A stretch of DNA of 64,000 nt. It comes from Porticoccaceae bacterium. GTDB taxonomy: Bacteria; Pseudomonadota; Gammaproteobacteria; Pseudomonadales; Porticoccaceae. Position numbers and translations under genes: made by a program. Shown here in pieces: positions 28,354-37,221 of the stretch. The notes beneath the pieces are model-generated. The model did not search any database. It was not told the origin of the DNA and saw only the letters and a list, made by a program, of their open reading frames with translations. Numbering within the stretch: the stretch's first letter is position 1; every line of letters starts with the position of its first letter. The DNA lies in NCBI GenBank assembly GCA_026005035.1, contig BPKH01000001.1:622205-686204 (forward strand), given 5' to 3'.

Positions 28354-29748
28354 TCAGCCTTCCAACTTGCGGGGCATGCCCCGGCCCATGAATTTGGCCA
28401 GATGGCGGTGGAAGTTGGTGATCTTTTGCTCCTGGTGGGGATTGGGCAAGGCCCCCCGGAAGCCGCGCGACTTCATGCCCTTTTGCACGTAGGGCATGTT
28501 GGAGAAGTCCTGAGCGAGCACCGAACCCCACTTTTCGGCGGTGGGCTCGGCGTAGACCCACTCGGTCTTGGGCTCTTCCCCGGGCGGGAAGCGCTCCAGG
28601 GCGTAGGACTCGAAGATGCACTTGTCGGGGTCGTCCCCGTAGGGGCGAGTGCGATAACAGAGGGCGAAAGTGACCCCCTGCAGGATCGTCTGGTTGGGGA
28701 AGAGGCTCCAGGCAAGGCCCGCTTCGGCCATGATCTCGGGGGGGATCTCGGGCCAGATGACGCCCCGCTTGGCGTCGTCCGCCTTGGCCGAGGCCATCAG
28801 GTGGGCCATCACCTTGTCGGCCGGAGTGCCGGGCGGCAGCTCGTCCACCAGCCGCCGCGCGGCGTTGAGGAGCGTCTCGGTGGCGCAGGAGAAGTTGACC
28901 GTCTCGTAGTTTTCGCGGATCAGCTCGTAGGTGGAGATCCGCGGGTCGACGTCCTTGCGCCCCGCCCGGGTCACGCCGGTGCTGTGGGCCGTCTTGTGGG
29001 CCGGATCGCGCTCGTCGAATCCGCTCACACTGTGGTAGCCGTAGGGCTTGCTGTAGGCGTAGTAGTCGCCGTACTTGAGCAACTGGCTGTGGGTGGCCGC
29101 CACGTGGTAGGGCTCCATGAAGGCCTCGATGGCGGTCTTCCAGTTGCAGGGAAAGATGCACCACTGGCGCCACTTGTAGCGCATCTTGTCGAATTCGTAG
29201 TAGTCGAGGATCCGCGCCGCTGGCTCCAGGAAGTCGCGCAACGGCTCGGCGTTGGGGTCCATGTTGATGTACACCCACCCGCCCCAGGTCTCGCAGCGCA
29301 CTTCCGACAGGCAGGTGCGCTCGGGGGTGAGCGCCCCCTTCCAATCCTGGGCGTCGTGCACGTAGATGTTGCGCCCGTCCAGATCGTAGGTCCAGCCGTG
29401 GAAGGCGCACACGAACTTGTTGCGCGTGCCCCGCACGCTGTTGACGTCGTCGGGGGTGTCGATCAGCTGCCGCCCCCGGTGGGCGCAGACGTTGTGGAAC
29501 GCCTTGATGGTGTCGGGGGCCGTGCGCACCACGATGATGGAGTCATCGCAGATGTTGTAGGTGAAAAACTGGCCCACCTCGGGGATGTCCTCCACCCGGC
29601 CGGCCATCTGCCACACCCGGGGCCAGAGGAGCTCCTTTTCGAGCGCCGCGTACTCCCGCGAAATGAAGGCCTCCACCCCGTAGGTGAGTGGTTCGGCCAG
29701 ATCCGCGTCGGTCAGTTCGGGCAGTTCGATGTCCGCCGGTTTATTCAC
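28354..29748 (-). CDS. Rieske non-haem iron oxygenase, alpha-type subunit (copy 2)
   Basis: 464 residues, the same length as copy 1. Rieske ligands are C88/H90 (CAHRGR) and C114/H117 (CAFHGW); the mononuclear iron site lies in FMEPYHVAATHS. The C-terminal block SNMPYVQKGMKSRGFRG followed by NFHRHLAKFMG matches the other copies. It lies between BVMO copy 2 (66 bases upstream) and the NTF2-like gene (nine bases downstream). It is predicted to hydroxylate the same or a related ring system. No ferredoxin or reductase gene is nearby. Confidence 0.93.
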   Translation of the reverse strand: MNKPADIELPELTDADLAEPLTYGVEAFISREYAALEKELLWPRVWQMAGRVEDIPEVGQFFTYNICDDSIIVVRTAPDTIKAFHNVCAHRGRQLIDTPDDVNSVRGTRNKFVCAFHGWTYDLDGRNIYVHDAQDWKGALTPERTCLSEVRCETWGGWVYINMDPNAEPLRDFLEPAARILDYYEFDKMRYKWRQWCIFPCNWKTAIEAFMEPYHVAATHSQLLKYGDYYAYSKPYGYHSVSGFDERDPAHKTAHSTGVTRAGRKDVDPRISTYELIRENYETVNFSCATETLLNAARRLVDELPPGTPADKVMAHLMASAKADDAKRGVIWPEIPPEIMAEAGLAWSLFPNQTILQGVTFALCYRTRPYGDDPDKCIFESYALERFPPGEEPKTEWVYAEPTAEKWGSVLAQDFSNMPYVQKGMKSRGFRGALPNPHQEQKITNFHRHLAKFMGRGMPRKLEG

Positions 29749-29814
29749 GGTAGGTTCCTCCCCAATTTGTCCACATGCCGTTCCCCCCGGCGCGCGCCCC
29801 CTGCTCGCCCCAGT

Positions 29815-31656
29815 CTAGGCGGCCTGCCCCTCCACCTCAAGGCCTTCCATCCGGCCGTCCGACCGCCACCGCTCGAGCAGCTCGACGAAGGCGTCCCACC
29901 CCGGCCCGTAGCCCCGGAACAGCGCCCACTTGGCGTTTTTCTCGCCCTCGTTGGTGAAGTAGGAGGGCGGGCAGGTTTCGTTGAACTCGGTCATGTCCAC
30001 TTCCACTTCCCGGAAGTGGCGGACGTAGGCGTCCTGCGCTTCCTGGGTGGGCTCGACCACCACGCCCCCCCGGCGCAGGGTCTCGCCGATGATGTAGGCG
30101 GCATGGCGCACCTGCTCCTCGAACTGGAGGGTGGTGGTGGTGTTGAGCCCGCCCTGGATGTAGCCGGTGAAAAACATGTTGGGGAAATGGCGGGTCATGA
30201 TGCCGTGCAGGGTCAGGGGACCGTCCGCCCAGTGGTCGTAGATGGAAACCCCCCGCCGCCCCACGAAGCGCGGGATGCCCCAGCGCCGGCGCAGACTGCT
30301 GGTGACCTCGAAGCCGCTGGCGAAGATCATGCAGTCCACCTCGTATTCGACCCCGTCCTGCACGAAGCCCCGCTCGGTCATCCGCTCGAGCCCCAGGGTG
30401 TGGGAGACGTCGATGAGCTTGACGTTGGGGCGGTTGAAGGTTTCGTAAAACTCGTTGTTGGACAGCGGCCGCTTGCAGCGGAAGCGGTACCAGGGCTTGA
30501 GGATCTCCGCCGTGGCCTTGTCCTTGACCACCGCCTCCACCCGCCGGCGCAGCCGCTCCATCACCCGATAGTCCATGATCTCGAAGCGGCGAGCGTACTC
30601 TTCGGGGGTGAGCTCGGGCCACCCCTCCGCCTCGAGTTCCGCCTGCAGGTTGCGGTTGATCTCGGTCCAGATGTCGCATCCCAGGTCCGGCTCGCCCCGC
30701 AGCAGCCGCAGGTTGGCGCCGCGGTGGTAGTTCTCGCGCCGCGCCCTCTGCCAGCCGGGCTTCAAGGTCTTGACCCATTCCGGATCGGTGGGGGGGTTGA
30801 AGCGCTCGTCGACGCTTGAGGGCGTGCGCTGCAACACGTAGAGCTGCTTGGCGTAGCGGCCGAGGAAGGGCACCGCCTGAATGGCGGTGGCGCCGGTGCC
30901 GAGGATCGCCACCCGCTTGTCGGCGAGTCGGTCGAGCACCGGGTTTTCCCAGCTGCCGCCGGTGTAGTGGTAGTCCCAGCGCGAGGTGTGGAACATCTTG
31001 CCGCGGAAGGTGTGCAGCCCCGGGATGTTGGGAAACTTGGGGCGGCTCAAGGTGCCGCCGGCCATGATGACGAAGCGCGCGCGCAGCTCGTCGCCCCGGT
31101 TGGTGGTCACCTTCCAACGGCGGATGGCCTCGTCCCATTCGAGTCCCGTGAGCAGGGTGTGGAAGAGCGCCTTGTCGTACAGGCCGAACTGGCGGCCGAT
31201 GAGCTGGAAGTAGCGGAAGATCTCGAGGCCATCGGCGAACTTCTGGCTCGGCATGAAGCCGGTTTCCTCGAGGAGGGGCAGATAGCAGTAGGCGTCGTTG
31301 TCGCACTGCACCCCGGGATAGCGGTTCCAGTACCAGGTGCCGCCGAAGTCCCCGCCGTTGTCGAGGATCAGGAAGTCCTCCACGCCCACTCGCTTGAGGT
31401 GGTAGGCGGCCAACACCCCCGTCCAGCCGGCGCCCAGGATCGCCACCTCCACCTCGTCGTGGCGCGCGTCGCGAGGGACCACCGGGCTGAAGGGGTCGTG
31501 TTCGAAGGTGTCGTGCACCAGGCTGTCGTCGGGCGGCGCGTACTGCGCCTCGCCGTCCGGCCTGAGCCTGCGCTCGCGCTCGGCGCGGTATTTCTCCCTG
31601 AGGGCAGGGATGTCGATCTCGTGCGCGGGCGGCACGTTGGTCACGGGGCAATTCAT
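29815..31656 (-). CDS. Baeyer-Villiger-type flavin monooxygenase (copy 2)
   Basis: 613 residues. It aligns with copy 1 without gaps over about the first 260 residues: FAD motif GAGWTG at 75-80, fingerprint [12 protein letters not shown] at 217-228 (a full FxGxxxHxxxW(P/D) match) and NADPH motif GTGATA at 253-258. Residues 111-140 differ from copy 1 at only three positions. It should convert a ketone to an ester or lactone. A perfect 22-bp palindromic operator lies 53 bases before the start, and the Rieske copy 2 gene follows after 66 bases. Confidence 0.93.
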   Translation of the reverse strand: MNCPVTNVPPAHEIDIPALREKYRAERERRLRPDGEAQYAPPDDSLVHDTFEHDPFSPVVPRDARHDEVEVAILGAGWTGVLAAYHLKRVGVEDFLILDNGGDFGGTWYWNRYPGVQCDNDAYCYLPLLEETGFMPSQKFADGLEIFRYFQLIGRQFGLYDKALFHTLLTGLEWDEAIRRWKVTTNRGDELRARFVIMAGGTLSRPKFPNIPGLHTFRGKMFHTSRWDYHYTGGSWENPVLDRLADKRVAILGTGATAIQAVPFLGRYAKQLYVLQRTPSSVDERFNPPTDPEWVKTLKPGWQRARRENYHRGANLRLLRGEPDLGCDIWTEINRNLQAELEAEGWPELTPEEYARRFEIMDYRVMERLRRRVEAVVKDKATAEILKPWYRFRCKRPLSNNEFYETFNRPNVKLIDVSHTLGLERMTERGFVQDGVEYEVDCMIFASGFEVTSSLRRRWGIPRFVGRRGVSIYDHWADGPLTLHGIMTRHFPNMFFTGYIQGGLNTTTTLQFEEQVRHAAYIIGETLRRGGVVVEPTQEAQDAYVRHFREVEVDMTEFNETCPPSYFTNEGEKNAKWALFRGYGPGWDAFVELLERWRSDGRMEGLEVEGQAA

Positions 31657-31708
31657 GGCCGCTAGGTCCTCGATGTTCGGGGGTCTGACGCGAATGGGGC
31701 GAATGCGC

Positions 31709-31730
31709 CAATCAACAGCACTGTTGATTG
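31709..31730. promoter_or_regulatory. Perfect 22-bp palindromic operator before BVMO copy 2
   Basis: CAATCAACAG-CA-CTGTTGATTG is a perfect inverted repeat in the 78-base gap between the thioesterase stop and BVMO copy 2. A related site lies before BVMO copy 1. The size and symmetry suit a TetR/AcrR-type repressor, and the arrangement suggests coordinate control of both modules. Confidence 0.75.
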
Positions 31731-31734
31731 TAGG

Positions 31735-32169
31735 TTATCGGGGTTCGGGTCGGAAGTCCCGCTCGCGATCGAGCACACTCCACACCCCGGTGGCCTCCGC
31801 CACCGGCTCGCCCCGGCACAGGAGGGTGCCTCGCAGAAAGGCCGTGTTCCGCCCCCGCTTGAGGATCCGGCCGTCGAGTTCGACGAAGCAGGGGGCGCGC
31901 AGGGGAGCGAGGAAGTGGCAGTCCAGGTGGACGGTGGCGCAAGGCGCGCGCCCCACCGCCTCCCACAGGAGGAGGGAGAGGCCGTGGTCGAGGAGGGTCA
32001 TCAGCGCCCCGCCGTGGACGAACCCCTGGGCGTTGCAGTGCCGCTCGTCGTAGAGGGCGCCGTAGCGCCAGGTGCCGTCCTCGGCGCGCCGGGTCCAGAG
32101 GGCCTCGAGGCCCACGGGCAGCCCCCGCAGCGCGCGGCGGGTCCAGCCGGGCGGCACCGGGCCGCTCAC
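31735..32169 (-). CDS. PaaI-type hotdog thioesterase
   Basis: 144 residues from a GTG overlapping the dehydrogenase stop (GTGA). The hotdog core is GFVHGGALMTLLDHGLSLLLW, with the catalytic Asp/His environment of PaaI-like acyl-CoA thioesterases, followed by CATVHLDCHFLAPLRAP and a GRNTAFLRG strand. It would hydrolyse a stalled or product acyl-CoA and recycle CoA. It is the last gene of the CoA-processing operon that begins at the acyl-CoA ligase. Confidence 0.88.
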   Translation of the reverse strand: MSGPVPPGWTRRALRGLPVGLEALWTRRAEDGTWRYGALYDERHCNAQGFVHGGALMTLLDHGLSLLLWEAVGRAPCATVHLDCHFLAPLRAPCFVELDGRILKRGRNTAFLRGTLLCRGEPVAEATGVWSVLDRERDFRPEPR

Positions 32170-33098
32170 GGCGCGCCCGCTCCGGCCCGGCCGCGGGCGG
32201 CCATCTCGAAGCTGTAGCGCAGGTGGTCCAGGTGCCCGGACGGCACCGGCGCAAAGATCACAAAGCGCGAAGTGTCGCGGATGGCGTCGGCCGCTTGGGC
32301 CACCGCCTCGGGGGTCCAGGCCGCCCGCCACACCCCTTCCGTCTCGGCGACGAACGCCCGCGCCACCCGTCCGGCGATGGCGATGAACATCTCGCCGTTG
32401 GCGGTGCACCGCTCGTGGGCGAGCCAGGCCACCACCGGTGCGACCAGTTCCGGGTCCATGGGGGGATAGCGCGAGGTGTCGAGTCCCTCGGCCATGCGGG
32501 TGACGGCGCCGGGCAGGATCAGGTTGGCGGCGATGCCGTATTCCGCACCCTCCAAAGCGGCGGTGTTGCAAAGCCCGATGAGTCCCGCCTTGGCGATGGA
32601 ATAGTTGCCCACCAGCCGGTTGCCGTAGAGGCCGTTGATGGAGCCGGCGAGCACGATCCGCCCGTAGCGGGCGCGGACCATCTGGCGCAGCGCCTCGCGC
32701 ACGGTGTAAAACCCGCCCCGCAGGTGGACGTCGAGCACCGCCTCGAAATCGGCGTCGGACATCTCGGCCAGGGGCGCGCGGCGGACGATGCCCGCGTTGT
32801 GGATGAGCACGTCGATGCGCCCGAAATGGTCGAGGGCGGCCTCCACCACCGCTTTGGCGCCCGCCGGCGTGGCGATGGAGTCGGTATTGGCCACCGCCTC
32901 GCCGCCAGCGGCGCGGATGGCCCGCACCACCTCTTCCGCCGGCCCCGGATCGGTGCCGTCCCCCGCGAGGCCCACACCGGGGTCGTTGACCACCACCTTC
33001 GCCCCCCGGGCGGCGAGCAACTCGGCGTAGGCCCGGCCGAGGCCGCGCCCCGCGCCGGTGATGGCGGCCACCCGGCCGTCGAATCGCAATTCCTCCAT
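32166..33098 (-). CDS. SDR-family 3-hydroxyacyl-CoA dehydrogenase, MFE-2-like
   Basis: 310 residues from the ATG at 33098, behind GAGGAGGAAGCC; 73 upstream in-frame codons are not coding. The cofactor motif TGAGRGLGRAYAELLAARGA and the next strand VVVNDPGVGLAGDG resemble the dehydrogenase domain of peroxisomal multifunctional enzyme 2. The catalytic Ser and Y-x-x-x-K lie in LAGSINGLYGNRLVGNYSIAK. It should oxidise a 3-hydroxyacyl-CoA with NAD+. Its neighbours (CoA-transferase, FAS1-like dehydratase, ligase, thioesterase) provide a full side-chain or ring-cleavage CoA route. Confidence 0.9.
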   Translation of the reverse strand: MEELRFDGRVAAITGAGRGLGRAYAELLAARGAKVVVNDPGVGLAGDGTDPGPAEEVVRAIRAAGGEAVANTDSIATPAGAKAVVEAALDHFGRIDVLIHNAGIVRRAPLAEMSDADFEAVLDVHLRGGFYTVREALRQMVRARYGRIVLAGSINGLYGNRLVGNYSIAKAGLIGLCNTAALEGAEYGIAANLILPGAVTRMAEGLDTSRYPPMDPELVAPVVAWLAHERCTANGEMFIAIAGRVARAFVAETEGVWRAAWTPEAVAQAADAIRDTSRFVIFAPVPSGHLDHLRYSFEMAARGRAGAGAP

Positions 33099-33150
33099 GG
33101 CTTCCTCCTCCCGCGGTCGCGGCGCCAGAACGGCGCCTGCCGGCGGCTTT

Positions 33151-34368
33151 TCAGGCCACCACGCCCGCCCTGCGCAGTTGGTCGATCCGCTCCGCCGACA
33201 GCCCCAACAGATCCCGCAGCACCTCCTCCGTGTGTTGTCCCAGGAGGGGCGGAGGCGCGGGCGTCGCCTGGCGCTCGTCAAAGCGGAACGGGCGGTTGAC
33301 GATGGGGATCTTCCCAAGCCTAGGGTGCTCCACCTCCACCACCATCCCCCGCGCCTGGGCCTGGGGCTGGGAGAGCGCTTCCAGGACGCCCAGGATGGGC
33401 GCGTGGGGCACCTGGTGGGCGACGAACAGCGCCTCCAGTTCCGCCACCGTGTGGCGGGCGGTGCGCTCGGCCACCAGGGCGTTCACCTCGGCGCGGGCGT
33501 CGCGCCGCTTTTCCAGGGTATCGTAGCGCGGATCGGCGATGTACTCGGGCATGCCCAGGGCGGTGCAGATCCGCGCCCAGAAGGTCTCGGTGAGGCAGGC
33601 GATGATGATCGCGCCGTCGCGGGCTGGAAAGACGCCGTAGGGGACCAGGTTGGGGTGCTGGGAGCCCTGCCGCTCGGGATCGCGGCCGGTGAAGAAGGCG
33701 AGCTGCGCCAGGTAGCCGAGCAGGTTGAGCATCCCGTCGAGGAGACTCACGTCGATGTAGCGGCCGCGCCCGGTGCGCTCCCGCTCCCAGAGGGCGGCGA
33801 GGATGGCGATGGGGCCGTTGATCCCCCCCACCAGATCGCCCAAGGGGATGCCCAGCTTGGTGGGCGGGCCATCCGGCTCGCCGTTGACGCTCATCGCCCC
33901 CGAGAGGGCCTGGAGGACGATGTCGAAGGAGGGGCGGTCGCGCAGCGGGCCGTCCTGGCCGAAGCCGGAGATGGCGCAGTAGATGAGGCGCGGGTTGCGC
34001 GCCGCGAGGGCCGCGTAGCCAAGACCCAGGCGCTCCATTACCCCGGGGCGGTAGTTTTCCACGAGTACGTCGCAGCGCTCGGCCAGGGCGAGGATCAATT
34101 CCACCCCCTCGGGCTTTTTGAGGTCGACGACGATGCTCTTCTTGCCCCGGTTGATGGCCAGGAAATAGTGGCTCTCACCGGCCCGGAAGGGGGGAAAGGT
34201 GCGCGTCTCATCGCCGTGCCCCGGCGGCTCCACCTTGATCACCTCAGCACCCAGGTCGGCCAGGGCGAGGGAGGCGGCGGGGCCCGCCAGGACCCGGGTC
34301 AGATCGAGCACCCGGACTCCCGCCAGGGGCCCCTGCCAGGATGCGCCTTCCCTCTCCCCTGCGCCCAC
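33151..34368 (-). CDS. Class III (CaiB/BaiF) CoA-transferase
   Basis: 405 residues from a GTG; no better in-frame ATG is present. The opening LAGVRVLDLTRVLAGPAAS, the CoA-binding LGAEVIKVEPPGHGD and INRGKKSIVVDLK are diagnostic. The active-site Asp is in GIPLGDLVGGINGP. It moves CoA between carboxylic acids, here probably activating an intermediate from succinyl- or acetyl-CoA. It lies 14 bases behind the FAS1-like dehydratase and 52 bases before the dehydrogenase. Confidence 0.93.
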   Translation of the reverse strand: MGAGEREGASWQGPLAGVRVLDLTRVLAGPAASLALADLGAEVIKVEPPGHGDETRTFPPFRAGESHYFLAINRGKKSIVVDLKKPEGVELILALAERCDVLVENYRPGVMERLGLGYAALAARNPRLIYCAISGFGQDGPLRDRPSFDIVLQALSGAMSVNGEPDGPPTKLGIPLGDLVGGINGPIAILAALWERERTGRGRYIDVSLLDGMLNLLGYLAQLAFFTGRDPERQGSQHPNLVPYGVFPARDGAIIIACLTETFWARICTALGMPEYIADPRYDTLEKRRDARAEVNALVAERTARHTVAELEALFVAHQVPHAPILGVLEALSQPQAQARGMVVEVEHPRLGKIPIVNRPFRFDERQATPAPPPLLGQHTEEVLRDLLGLSAERIDQLRRAGVVA

Positions 34369-34381
34369 GGGACACCTCGCG

Positions 34382-35512
34382 TCAACCGTTGCGGGTCGGC
34401 AGCTGGACGAGGGCGGTGCCCTGGGCGGACAGCTCGCCCCGATGGGTTTCGGCCCGCTGGCTGATCTCCACCAGGTGGCGGCCGTCCTCGACGAATTTGC
34501 GGGTCACCACGCCGTCGATGAAGATGACGTCGCCCACCGGGTTGTGTCGGCGGATCTGGCACTTGGCCTTGTACAAAAAGCCGTCGTCGCCCATCCAGTT
34601 GGTGCACTGGTGGGTGAGCCAGGAGCAGCGCTCGGGACCGTAGTCGTAGGCGCCCGGCACCCCCACCTCGCGGGCGAACTCGTCTTCCCAGTGGACGCGC
34701 TCCGGGCAGTCGGGGATGTTGAAGCGGTTCTTGATGGCCAGCCCCGGGTGGGCGCGAAAGAGTTTCCACGCCAGCTTGTTGGCGCGGATGTACAAGCCAC
34801 CCCATCCTTGGGCATAGGCGATAAAGCCGGTCACCGTCATGGGGCCCTTCATCATCCGCGGCAGCGGCTCGCCCACTTCCACGTCCTCCCAGTAGCGGGG
34901 GGTGGCGCCGCGGATTTCTTCATTTTCGTAGAGTTTGTACCACTCCTCCAGCTGTTCGTCGGTGAATCGCTCCACCTTTTCCTTGACGTCGGCGTACTTG
35001 GTGCCCCGCTCCCGGGCCTCGTCCCGGTCGGTGCGAAACACCCAGCTGTCCGCCTCGGCCACCTTGTCACCGTGCTGGTTGTAGAAGTCCACGTGGTAGA
35101 TCTGCTGGAAGGCGCGTCCGGCGAAGCGGGTCTGGTGTTCCACCAGATCCTTCAGGTAAGCCTCGGTGGAGATCACGTCGTTGCGCAACACCGGCTTGTA
35201 CCAGGTCCAGTCCGCGCCCGCCCACATGGCGTGGACGCCGGGCAGCCCGCCACAGTAGCCGGAGACGATCCGGCTGGTGGAGAACAGGAAGCTGGGCAGG
35301 GCGACGATGGTGCCGTACTTGGTCTTTTCCGCATAGGCGGGGTCGCACCACAGCGGATTGTCGTCGCCGATGCCGTGGGCGTAGTGGCGGATGGCGTCGC
35401 GGGTGGCCTCGTAGTTCCACGGCTCGACGGTGTTGGTGATCTTCACGCCGATCCGGCTGCGCAGCTCGGCGAGACCTTCCTCGGTGATCTTGGGAAAGCG
35501 CTTCTCGGTCAT
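34382..35512 (-). CDS. FAS1-like dehydratase / double-hotdog (MaoC-like) protein
   Basis: 376 residues. The N-terminal hotdog (about 1-170) carries AIRHYAHGIGDDNPLWCDP and a later partner strand block, the pattern of MaoC_dehydrat_N/FAS1-like dehydratases. The C-terminal half (about 200-376) is a second hotdog (RYWEDVEVGEPLP; GDVIFIDGVVTRKFVEDG). Relatives hydrate enoyl-CoA or dehydrate hydroxyacyl-CoA. In this operon it would supply the 3-hydroxyacyl-CoA substrate of the downstream dehydrogenase. The substrate is unknown; the unusually long central linker is notable. Confidence 0.88.
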   Translation of the reverse strand: MTEKRFPKITEEGLAELRSRIGVKITNTVEPWNYEATRDAIRHYAHGIGDDNPLWCDPAYAEKTKYGTIVALPSFLFSTSRIVSGYCGGLPGVHAMWAGADWTWYKPVLRNDVISTEAYLKDLVEHQTRFAGRAFQQIYHVDFYNQHGDKVAEADSWVFRTDRDEARERGTKYADVKEKVERFTDEQLEEWYKLYENEEIRGATPRYWEDVEVGEPLPRMMKGPMTVTGFIAYAQGWGGLYIRANKLAWKLFRAHPGLAIKNRFNIPDCPERVHWEDEFAREVGVPGAYDYGPERCSWLTHQCTNWMGDDGFLYKAKCQIRRHNPVGDVIFIDGVVTRKFVEDGRHLVEISQRAETHRGELSAQGTALVQLPTRNG

Positions 35513-35533
35513 GGCGGTTCCTCGGTTCGCGAA

Positions 35534-37093
35534 TCAGGAATGTTGCGCGCGCGCCTCGCGGTCGCGCAGGACTTTGCGGTTGACCTTTCCGGCGGGTGTC
35601 TTGGGCAGCTCGGCGACGAACTCCACCTGCCGCGGGTACTCGTGTTGGGAGAGGCGCTCGCGGGTGAAGTCTTGGAGTTCGCGGACGAAGGCGTCGTCGC
35701 CGGGGCGATCGCTGACCACGAACGCCTTGACCACCTGGCCGCGCCGTTCGTCGGGCACGCCGATCACCGCCACCTCCCGCACGTCCGGGTGCTTGAGCAG
35801 GGTGTTTTCGATCTCCACCGCGCTCATGGTCCAGCCGGCGGAGATGATCACGTCGTCGGCGCGGCCGCAGTGGTAGAAGTAGCCTTCTTCGTCCACCCGC
35901 GCCAGATCCTTGGTGCTCTCCCAGTGGTCGCGCTTCCAGAGCATCAGCTCCCCCACCTCGCCCGGCGCCGCCGGCGTGCCGTCGGGGCGCTGCACCTGCA
36001 GGCGCAGGCCCGGCACCGGCTTGCCCAGGGCGTCGGGCTTGACCCGGTAGTCCGGCGCGCCGGGAAAGTTGACCAGCACCACGCCGATCTCGGTGGTGCC
36101 GTACATGGAGCAAGCCGGCACGCCGAAGGTCTCTTGGATCCACTCCAGGGTGGCCGGATCGCAGGGTTCGCCGGTGTAGGAGAGCTTGCGGATCCGGAAG
36201 TGGAAGCGGTTTGCCTCGCCGCTCTGGCGCATCATCCGGTAGTGGGTGGCCGCCGCCGAGAGATTGGTGATGCCGAATCGCTCGAGGGCTTCCATGAGGC
36301 GCACGGGATCGAACTTGCCGGCGAAGGTGCCGGTGGTCACCCCGAGGGCCAACGGCGCGAGGGTGCCATGCCATAGGCCGTGTCCCCAGGCGGGGGAAGA
36401 GGGACAGAAGAACTCGTCCCCCGGGCGGATCCCTGTGCCGTAGAGAGCGGCGAACATCAACGTCACCAGCGCCTTGTGGGTGTGCTTGACCGCCGCCGGC
36501 AGCTCTCGGGTGGTACCCGAGGTGTACTGGAAGACCGCCAGGTCGGACGCCGCCGTGGCGGGCTCGAAGCGGGTGGGGTAGCGGTCGATCTCCTCCAGCA
36601 GGCGCTCGTCGGCGACCACCACCTCCAGGTCGGGCGCCGCCTCCCGCGCCATGGCCGCCTTTTCGGCGTTGGTGATCAACAGGCGGGGGCTGCAGTCGTC
36701 CACCCGCAGCCGCAGGCCGTCGGGTCCGAAGAGGGTGAACAGGGGCACGCTCACCGCGCCCGTCAGCATGGCCCCGAAGAGGGTGGTGTAAAAGGGCAGC
36801 GACGGCTCGAGCATGAACGCGATCCGCTCGCCCTTGGCGATGCCTCGGGCCGCCAACCAGTGGGCGAACTGGCTCGCCCGGGCGGCGAGTTCGTCGAAGG
36901 AGAGGATCTCGTCGCGCCCGTCGGCGTGGGCCACGCGCACGGCGGGGCGGCCGCTGCCGTCGGCGTGGCGGAGAATGCACTCGTGGGCGATGTTGAAGTG
37001 CTCCCGATCGCCGTCGAACAGTTCCCAGAGAGCCTGCGAATTGGCGTGGGCGACGGCGTCGGCGTAGGTGATGTAGTCGGTGAGCTTGGCCAT
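35534..37093 (-). CDS. AMP-forming acyl/aryl-CoA ligase, benzoate-CoA-ligase-like
   Basis: 519 residues from the ATG at 37093; a GTG two codons earlier is also possible. The phosphate-binding loop is YTSGTTRELPAAVKHTH, the adenylate motif is SMYGTTEIG, and the hinge and catalytic-lysine motif is LPKTPAGKVNRKVLRD. It activates a carboxylic acid to its CoA thioester using ATP. It is the first gene of the minus-strand CoA operon and is divergent from the IclR regulator, which probably controls it. Confidence 0.92.
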   Translation of the reverse strand: MAKLTDYITYADAVAHANSQALWELFDGDREHFNIAHECILRHADGSGRPAVRVAHADGRDEILSFDELAARASQFAHWLAARGIAKGERIAFMLEPSLPFYTTLFGAMLTGAVSVPLFTLFGPDGLRLRVDDCSPRLLITNAEKAAMAREAAPDLEVVVADERLLEEIDRYPTRFEPATAASDLAVFQYTSGTTRELPAAVKHTHKALVTLMFAALYGTGIRPGDEFFCPSSPAWGHGLWHGTLAPLALGVTTGTFAGKFDPVRLMEALERFGITNLSAAATHYRMMRQSGEANRFHFRIRKLSYTGEPCDPATLEWIQETFGVPACSMYGTTEIGVVLVNFPGAPDYRVKPDALGKPVPGLRLQVQRPDGTPAAPGEVGELMLWKRDHWESTKDLARVDEEGYFYHCGRADDVIISAGWTMSAVEIENTLLKHPDVREVAVIGVPDERRGQVVKAFVVSDRPGDDAFVRELQDFTRERLSQHEYPRQVEFVAELPKTPAGKVNRKVLRDREARAQHS

Positions 37094-37164
37094 GGCCACG
37101 AACCTCGGCGGGGGGTTGCCGGCGCGACGCCGGCTCGAGGGGACTATGTCACAGGCGGAGGCTA

Positions 37165-37199
37165 TTGTAAATAGAGAATGGTTTTCAATATAATGAAAA
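37165..37199 (+). promoter_or_regulatory. iclR promoter with an overlapping inverted repeat
   Basis: TTGTAA at 37165 and TATAAT at 37189 are 18 bases apart. The -10 lies inside the inverted repeat TTTTCA-N6-TGAAAA (37182-37199). The site sits between the divergent acyl-CoA ligase and iclR genes, so it is a candidate operator for autoregulation and control of the ligase operon. Confidence 0.55.
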
Positions 37200-37221
37200 A
37201 TCGTCCCAAGGGAGACCCACC

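Noticed and set aside
28306-30819. Long open frames antisense to the Rieske/BVMO genes, and similar ones (34199-36376, 38034-39746, 15097-17757, 1723-2853)
   Set aside because: At about 70% GC the complementary frames stay open by codon bias. They lack domains, signal sequences and ribosome-binding sites, while the opposite strand encodes intact conserved enzymes.
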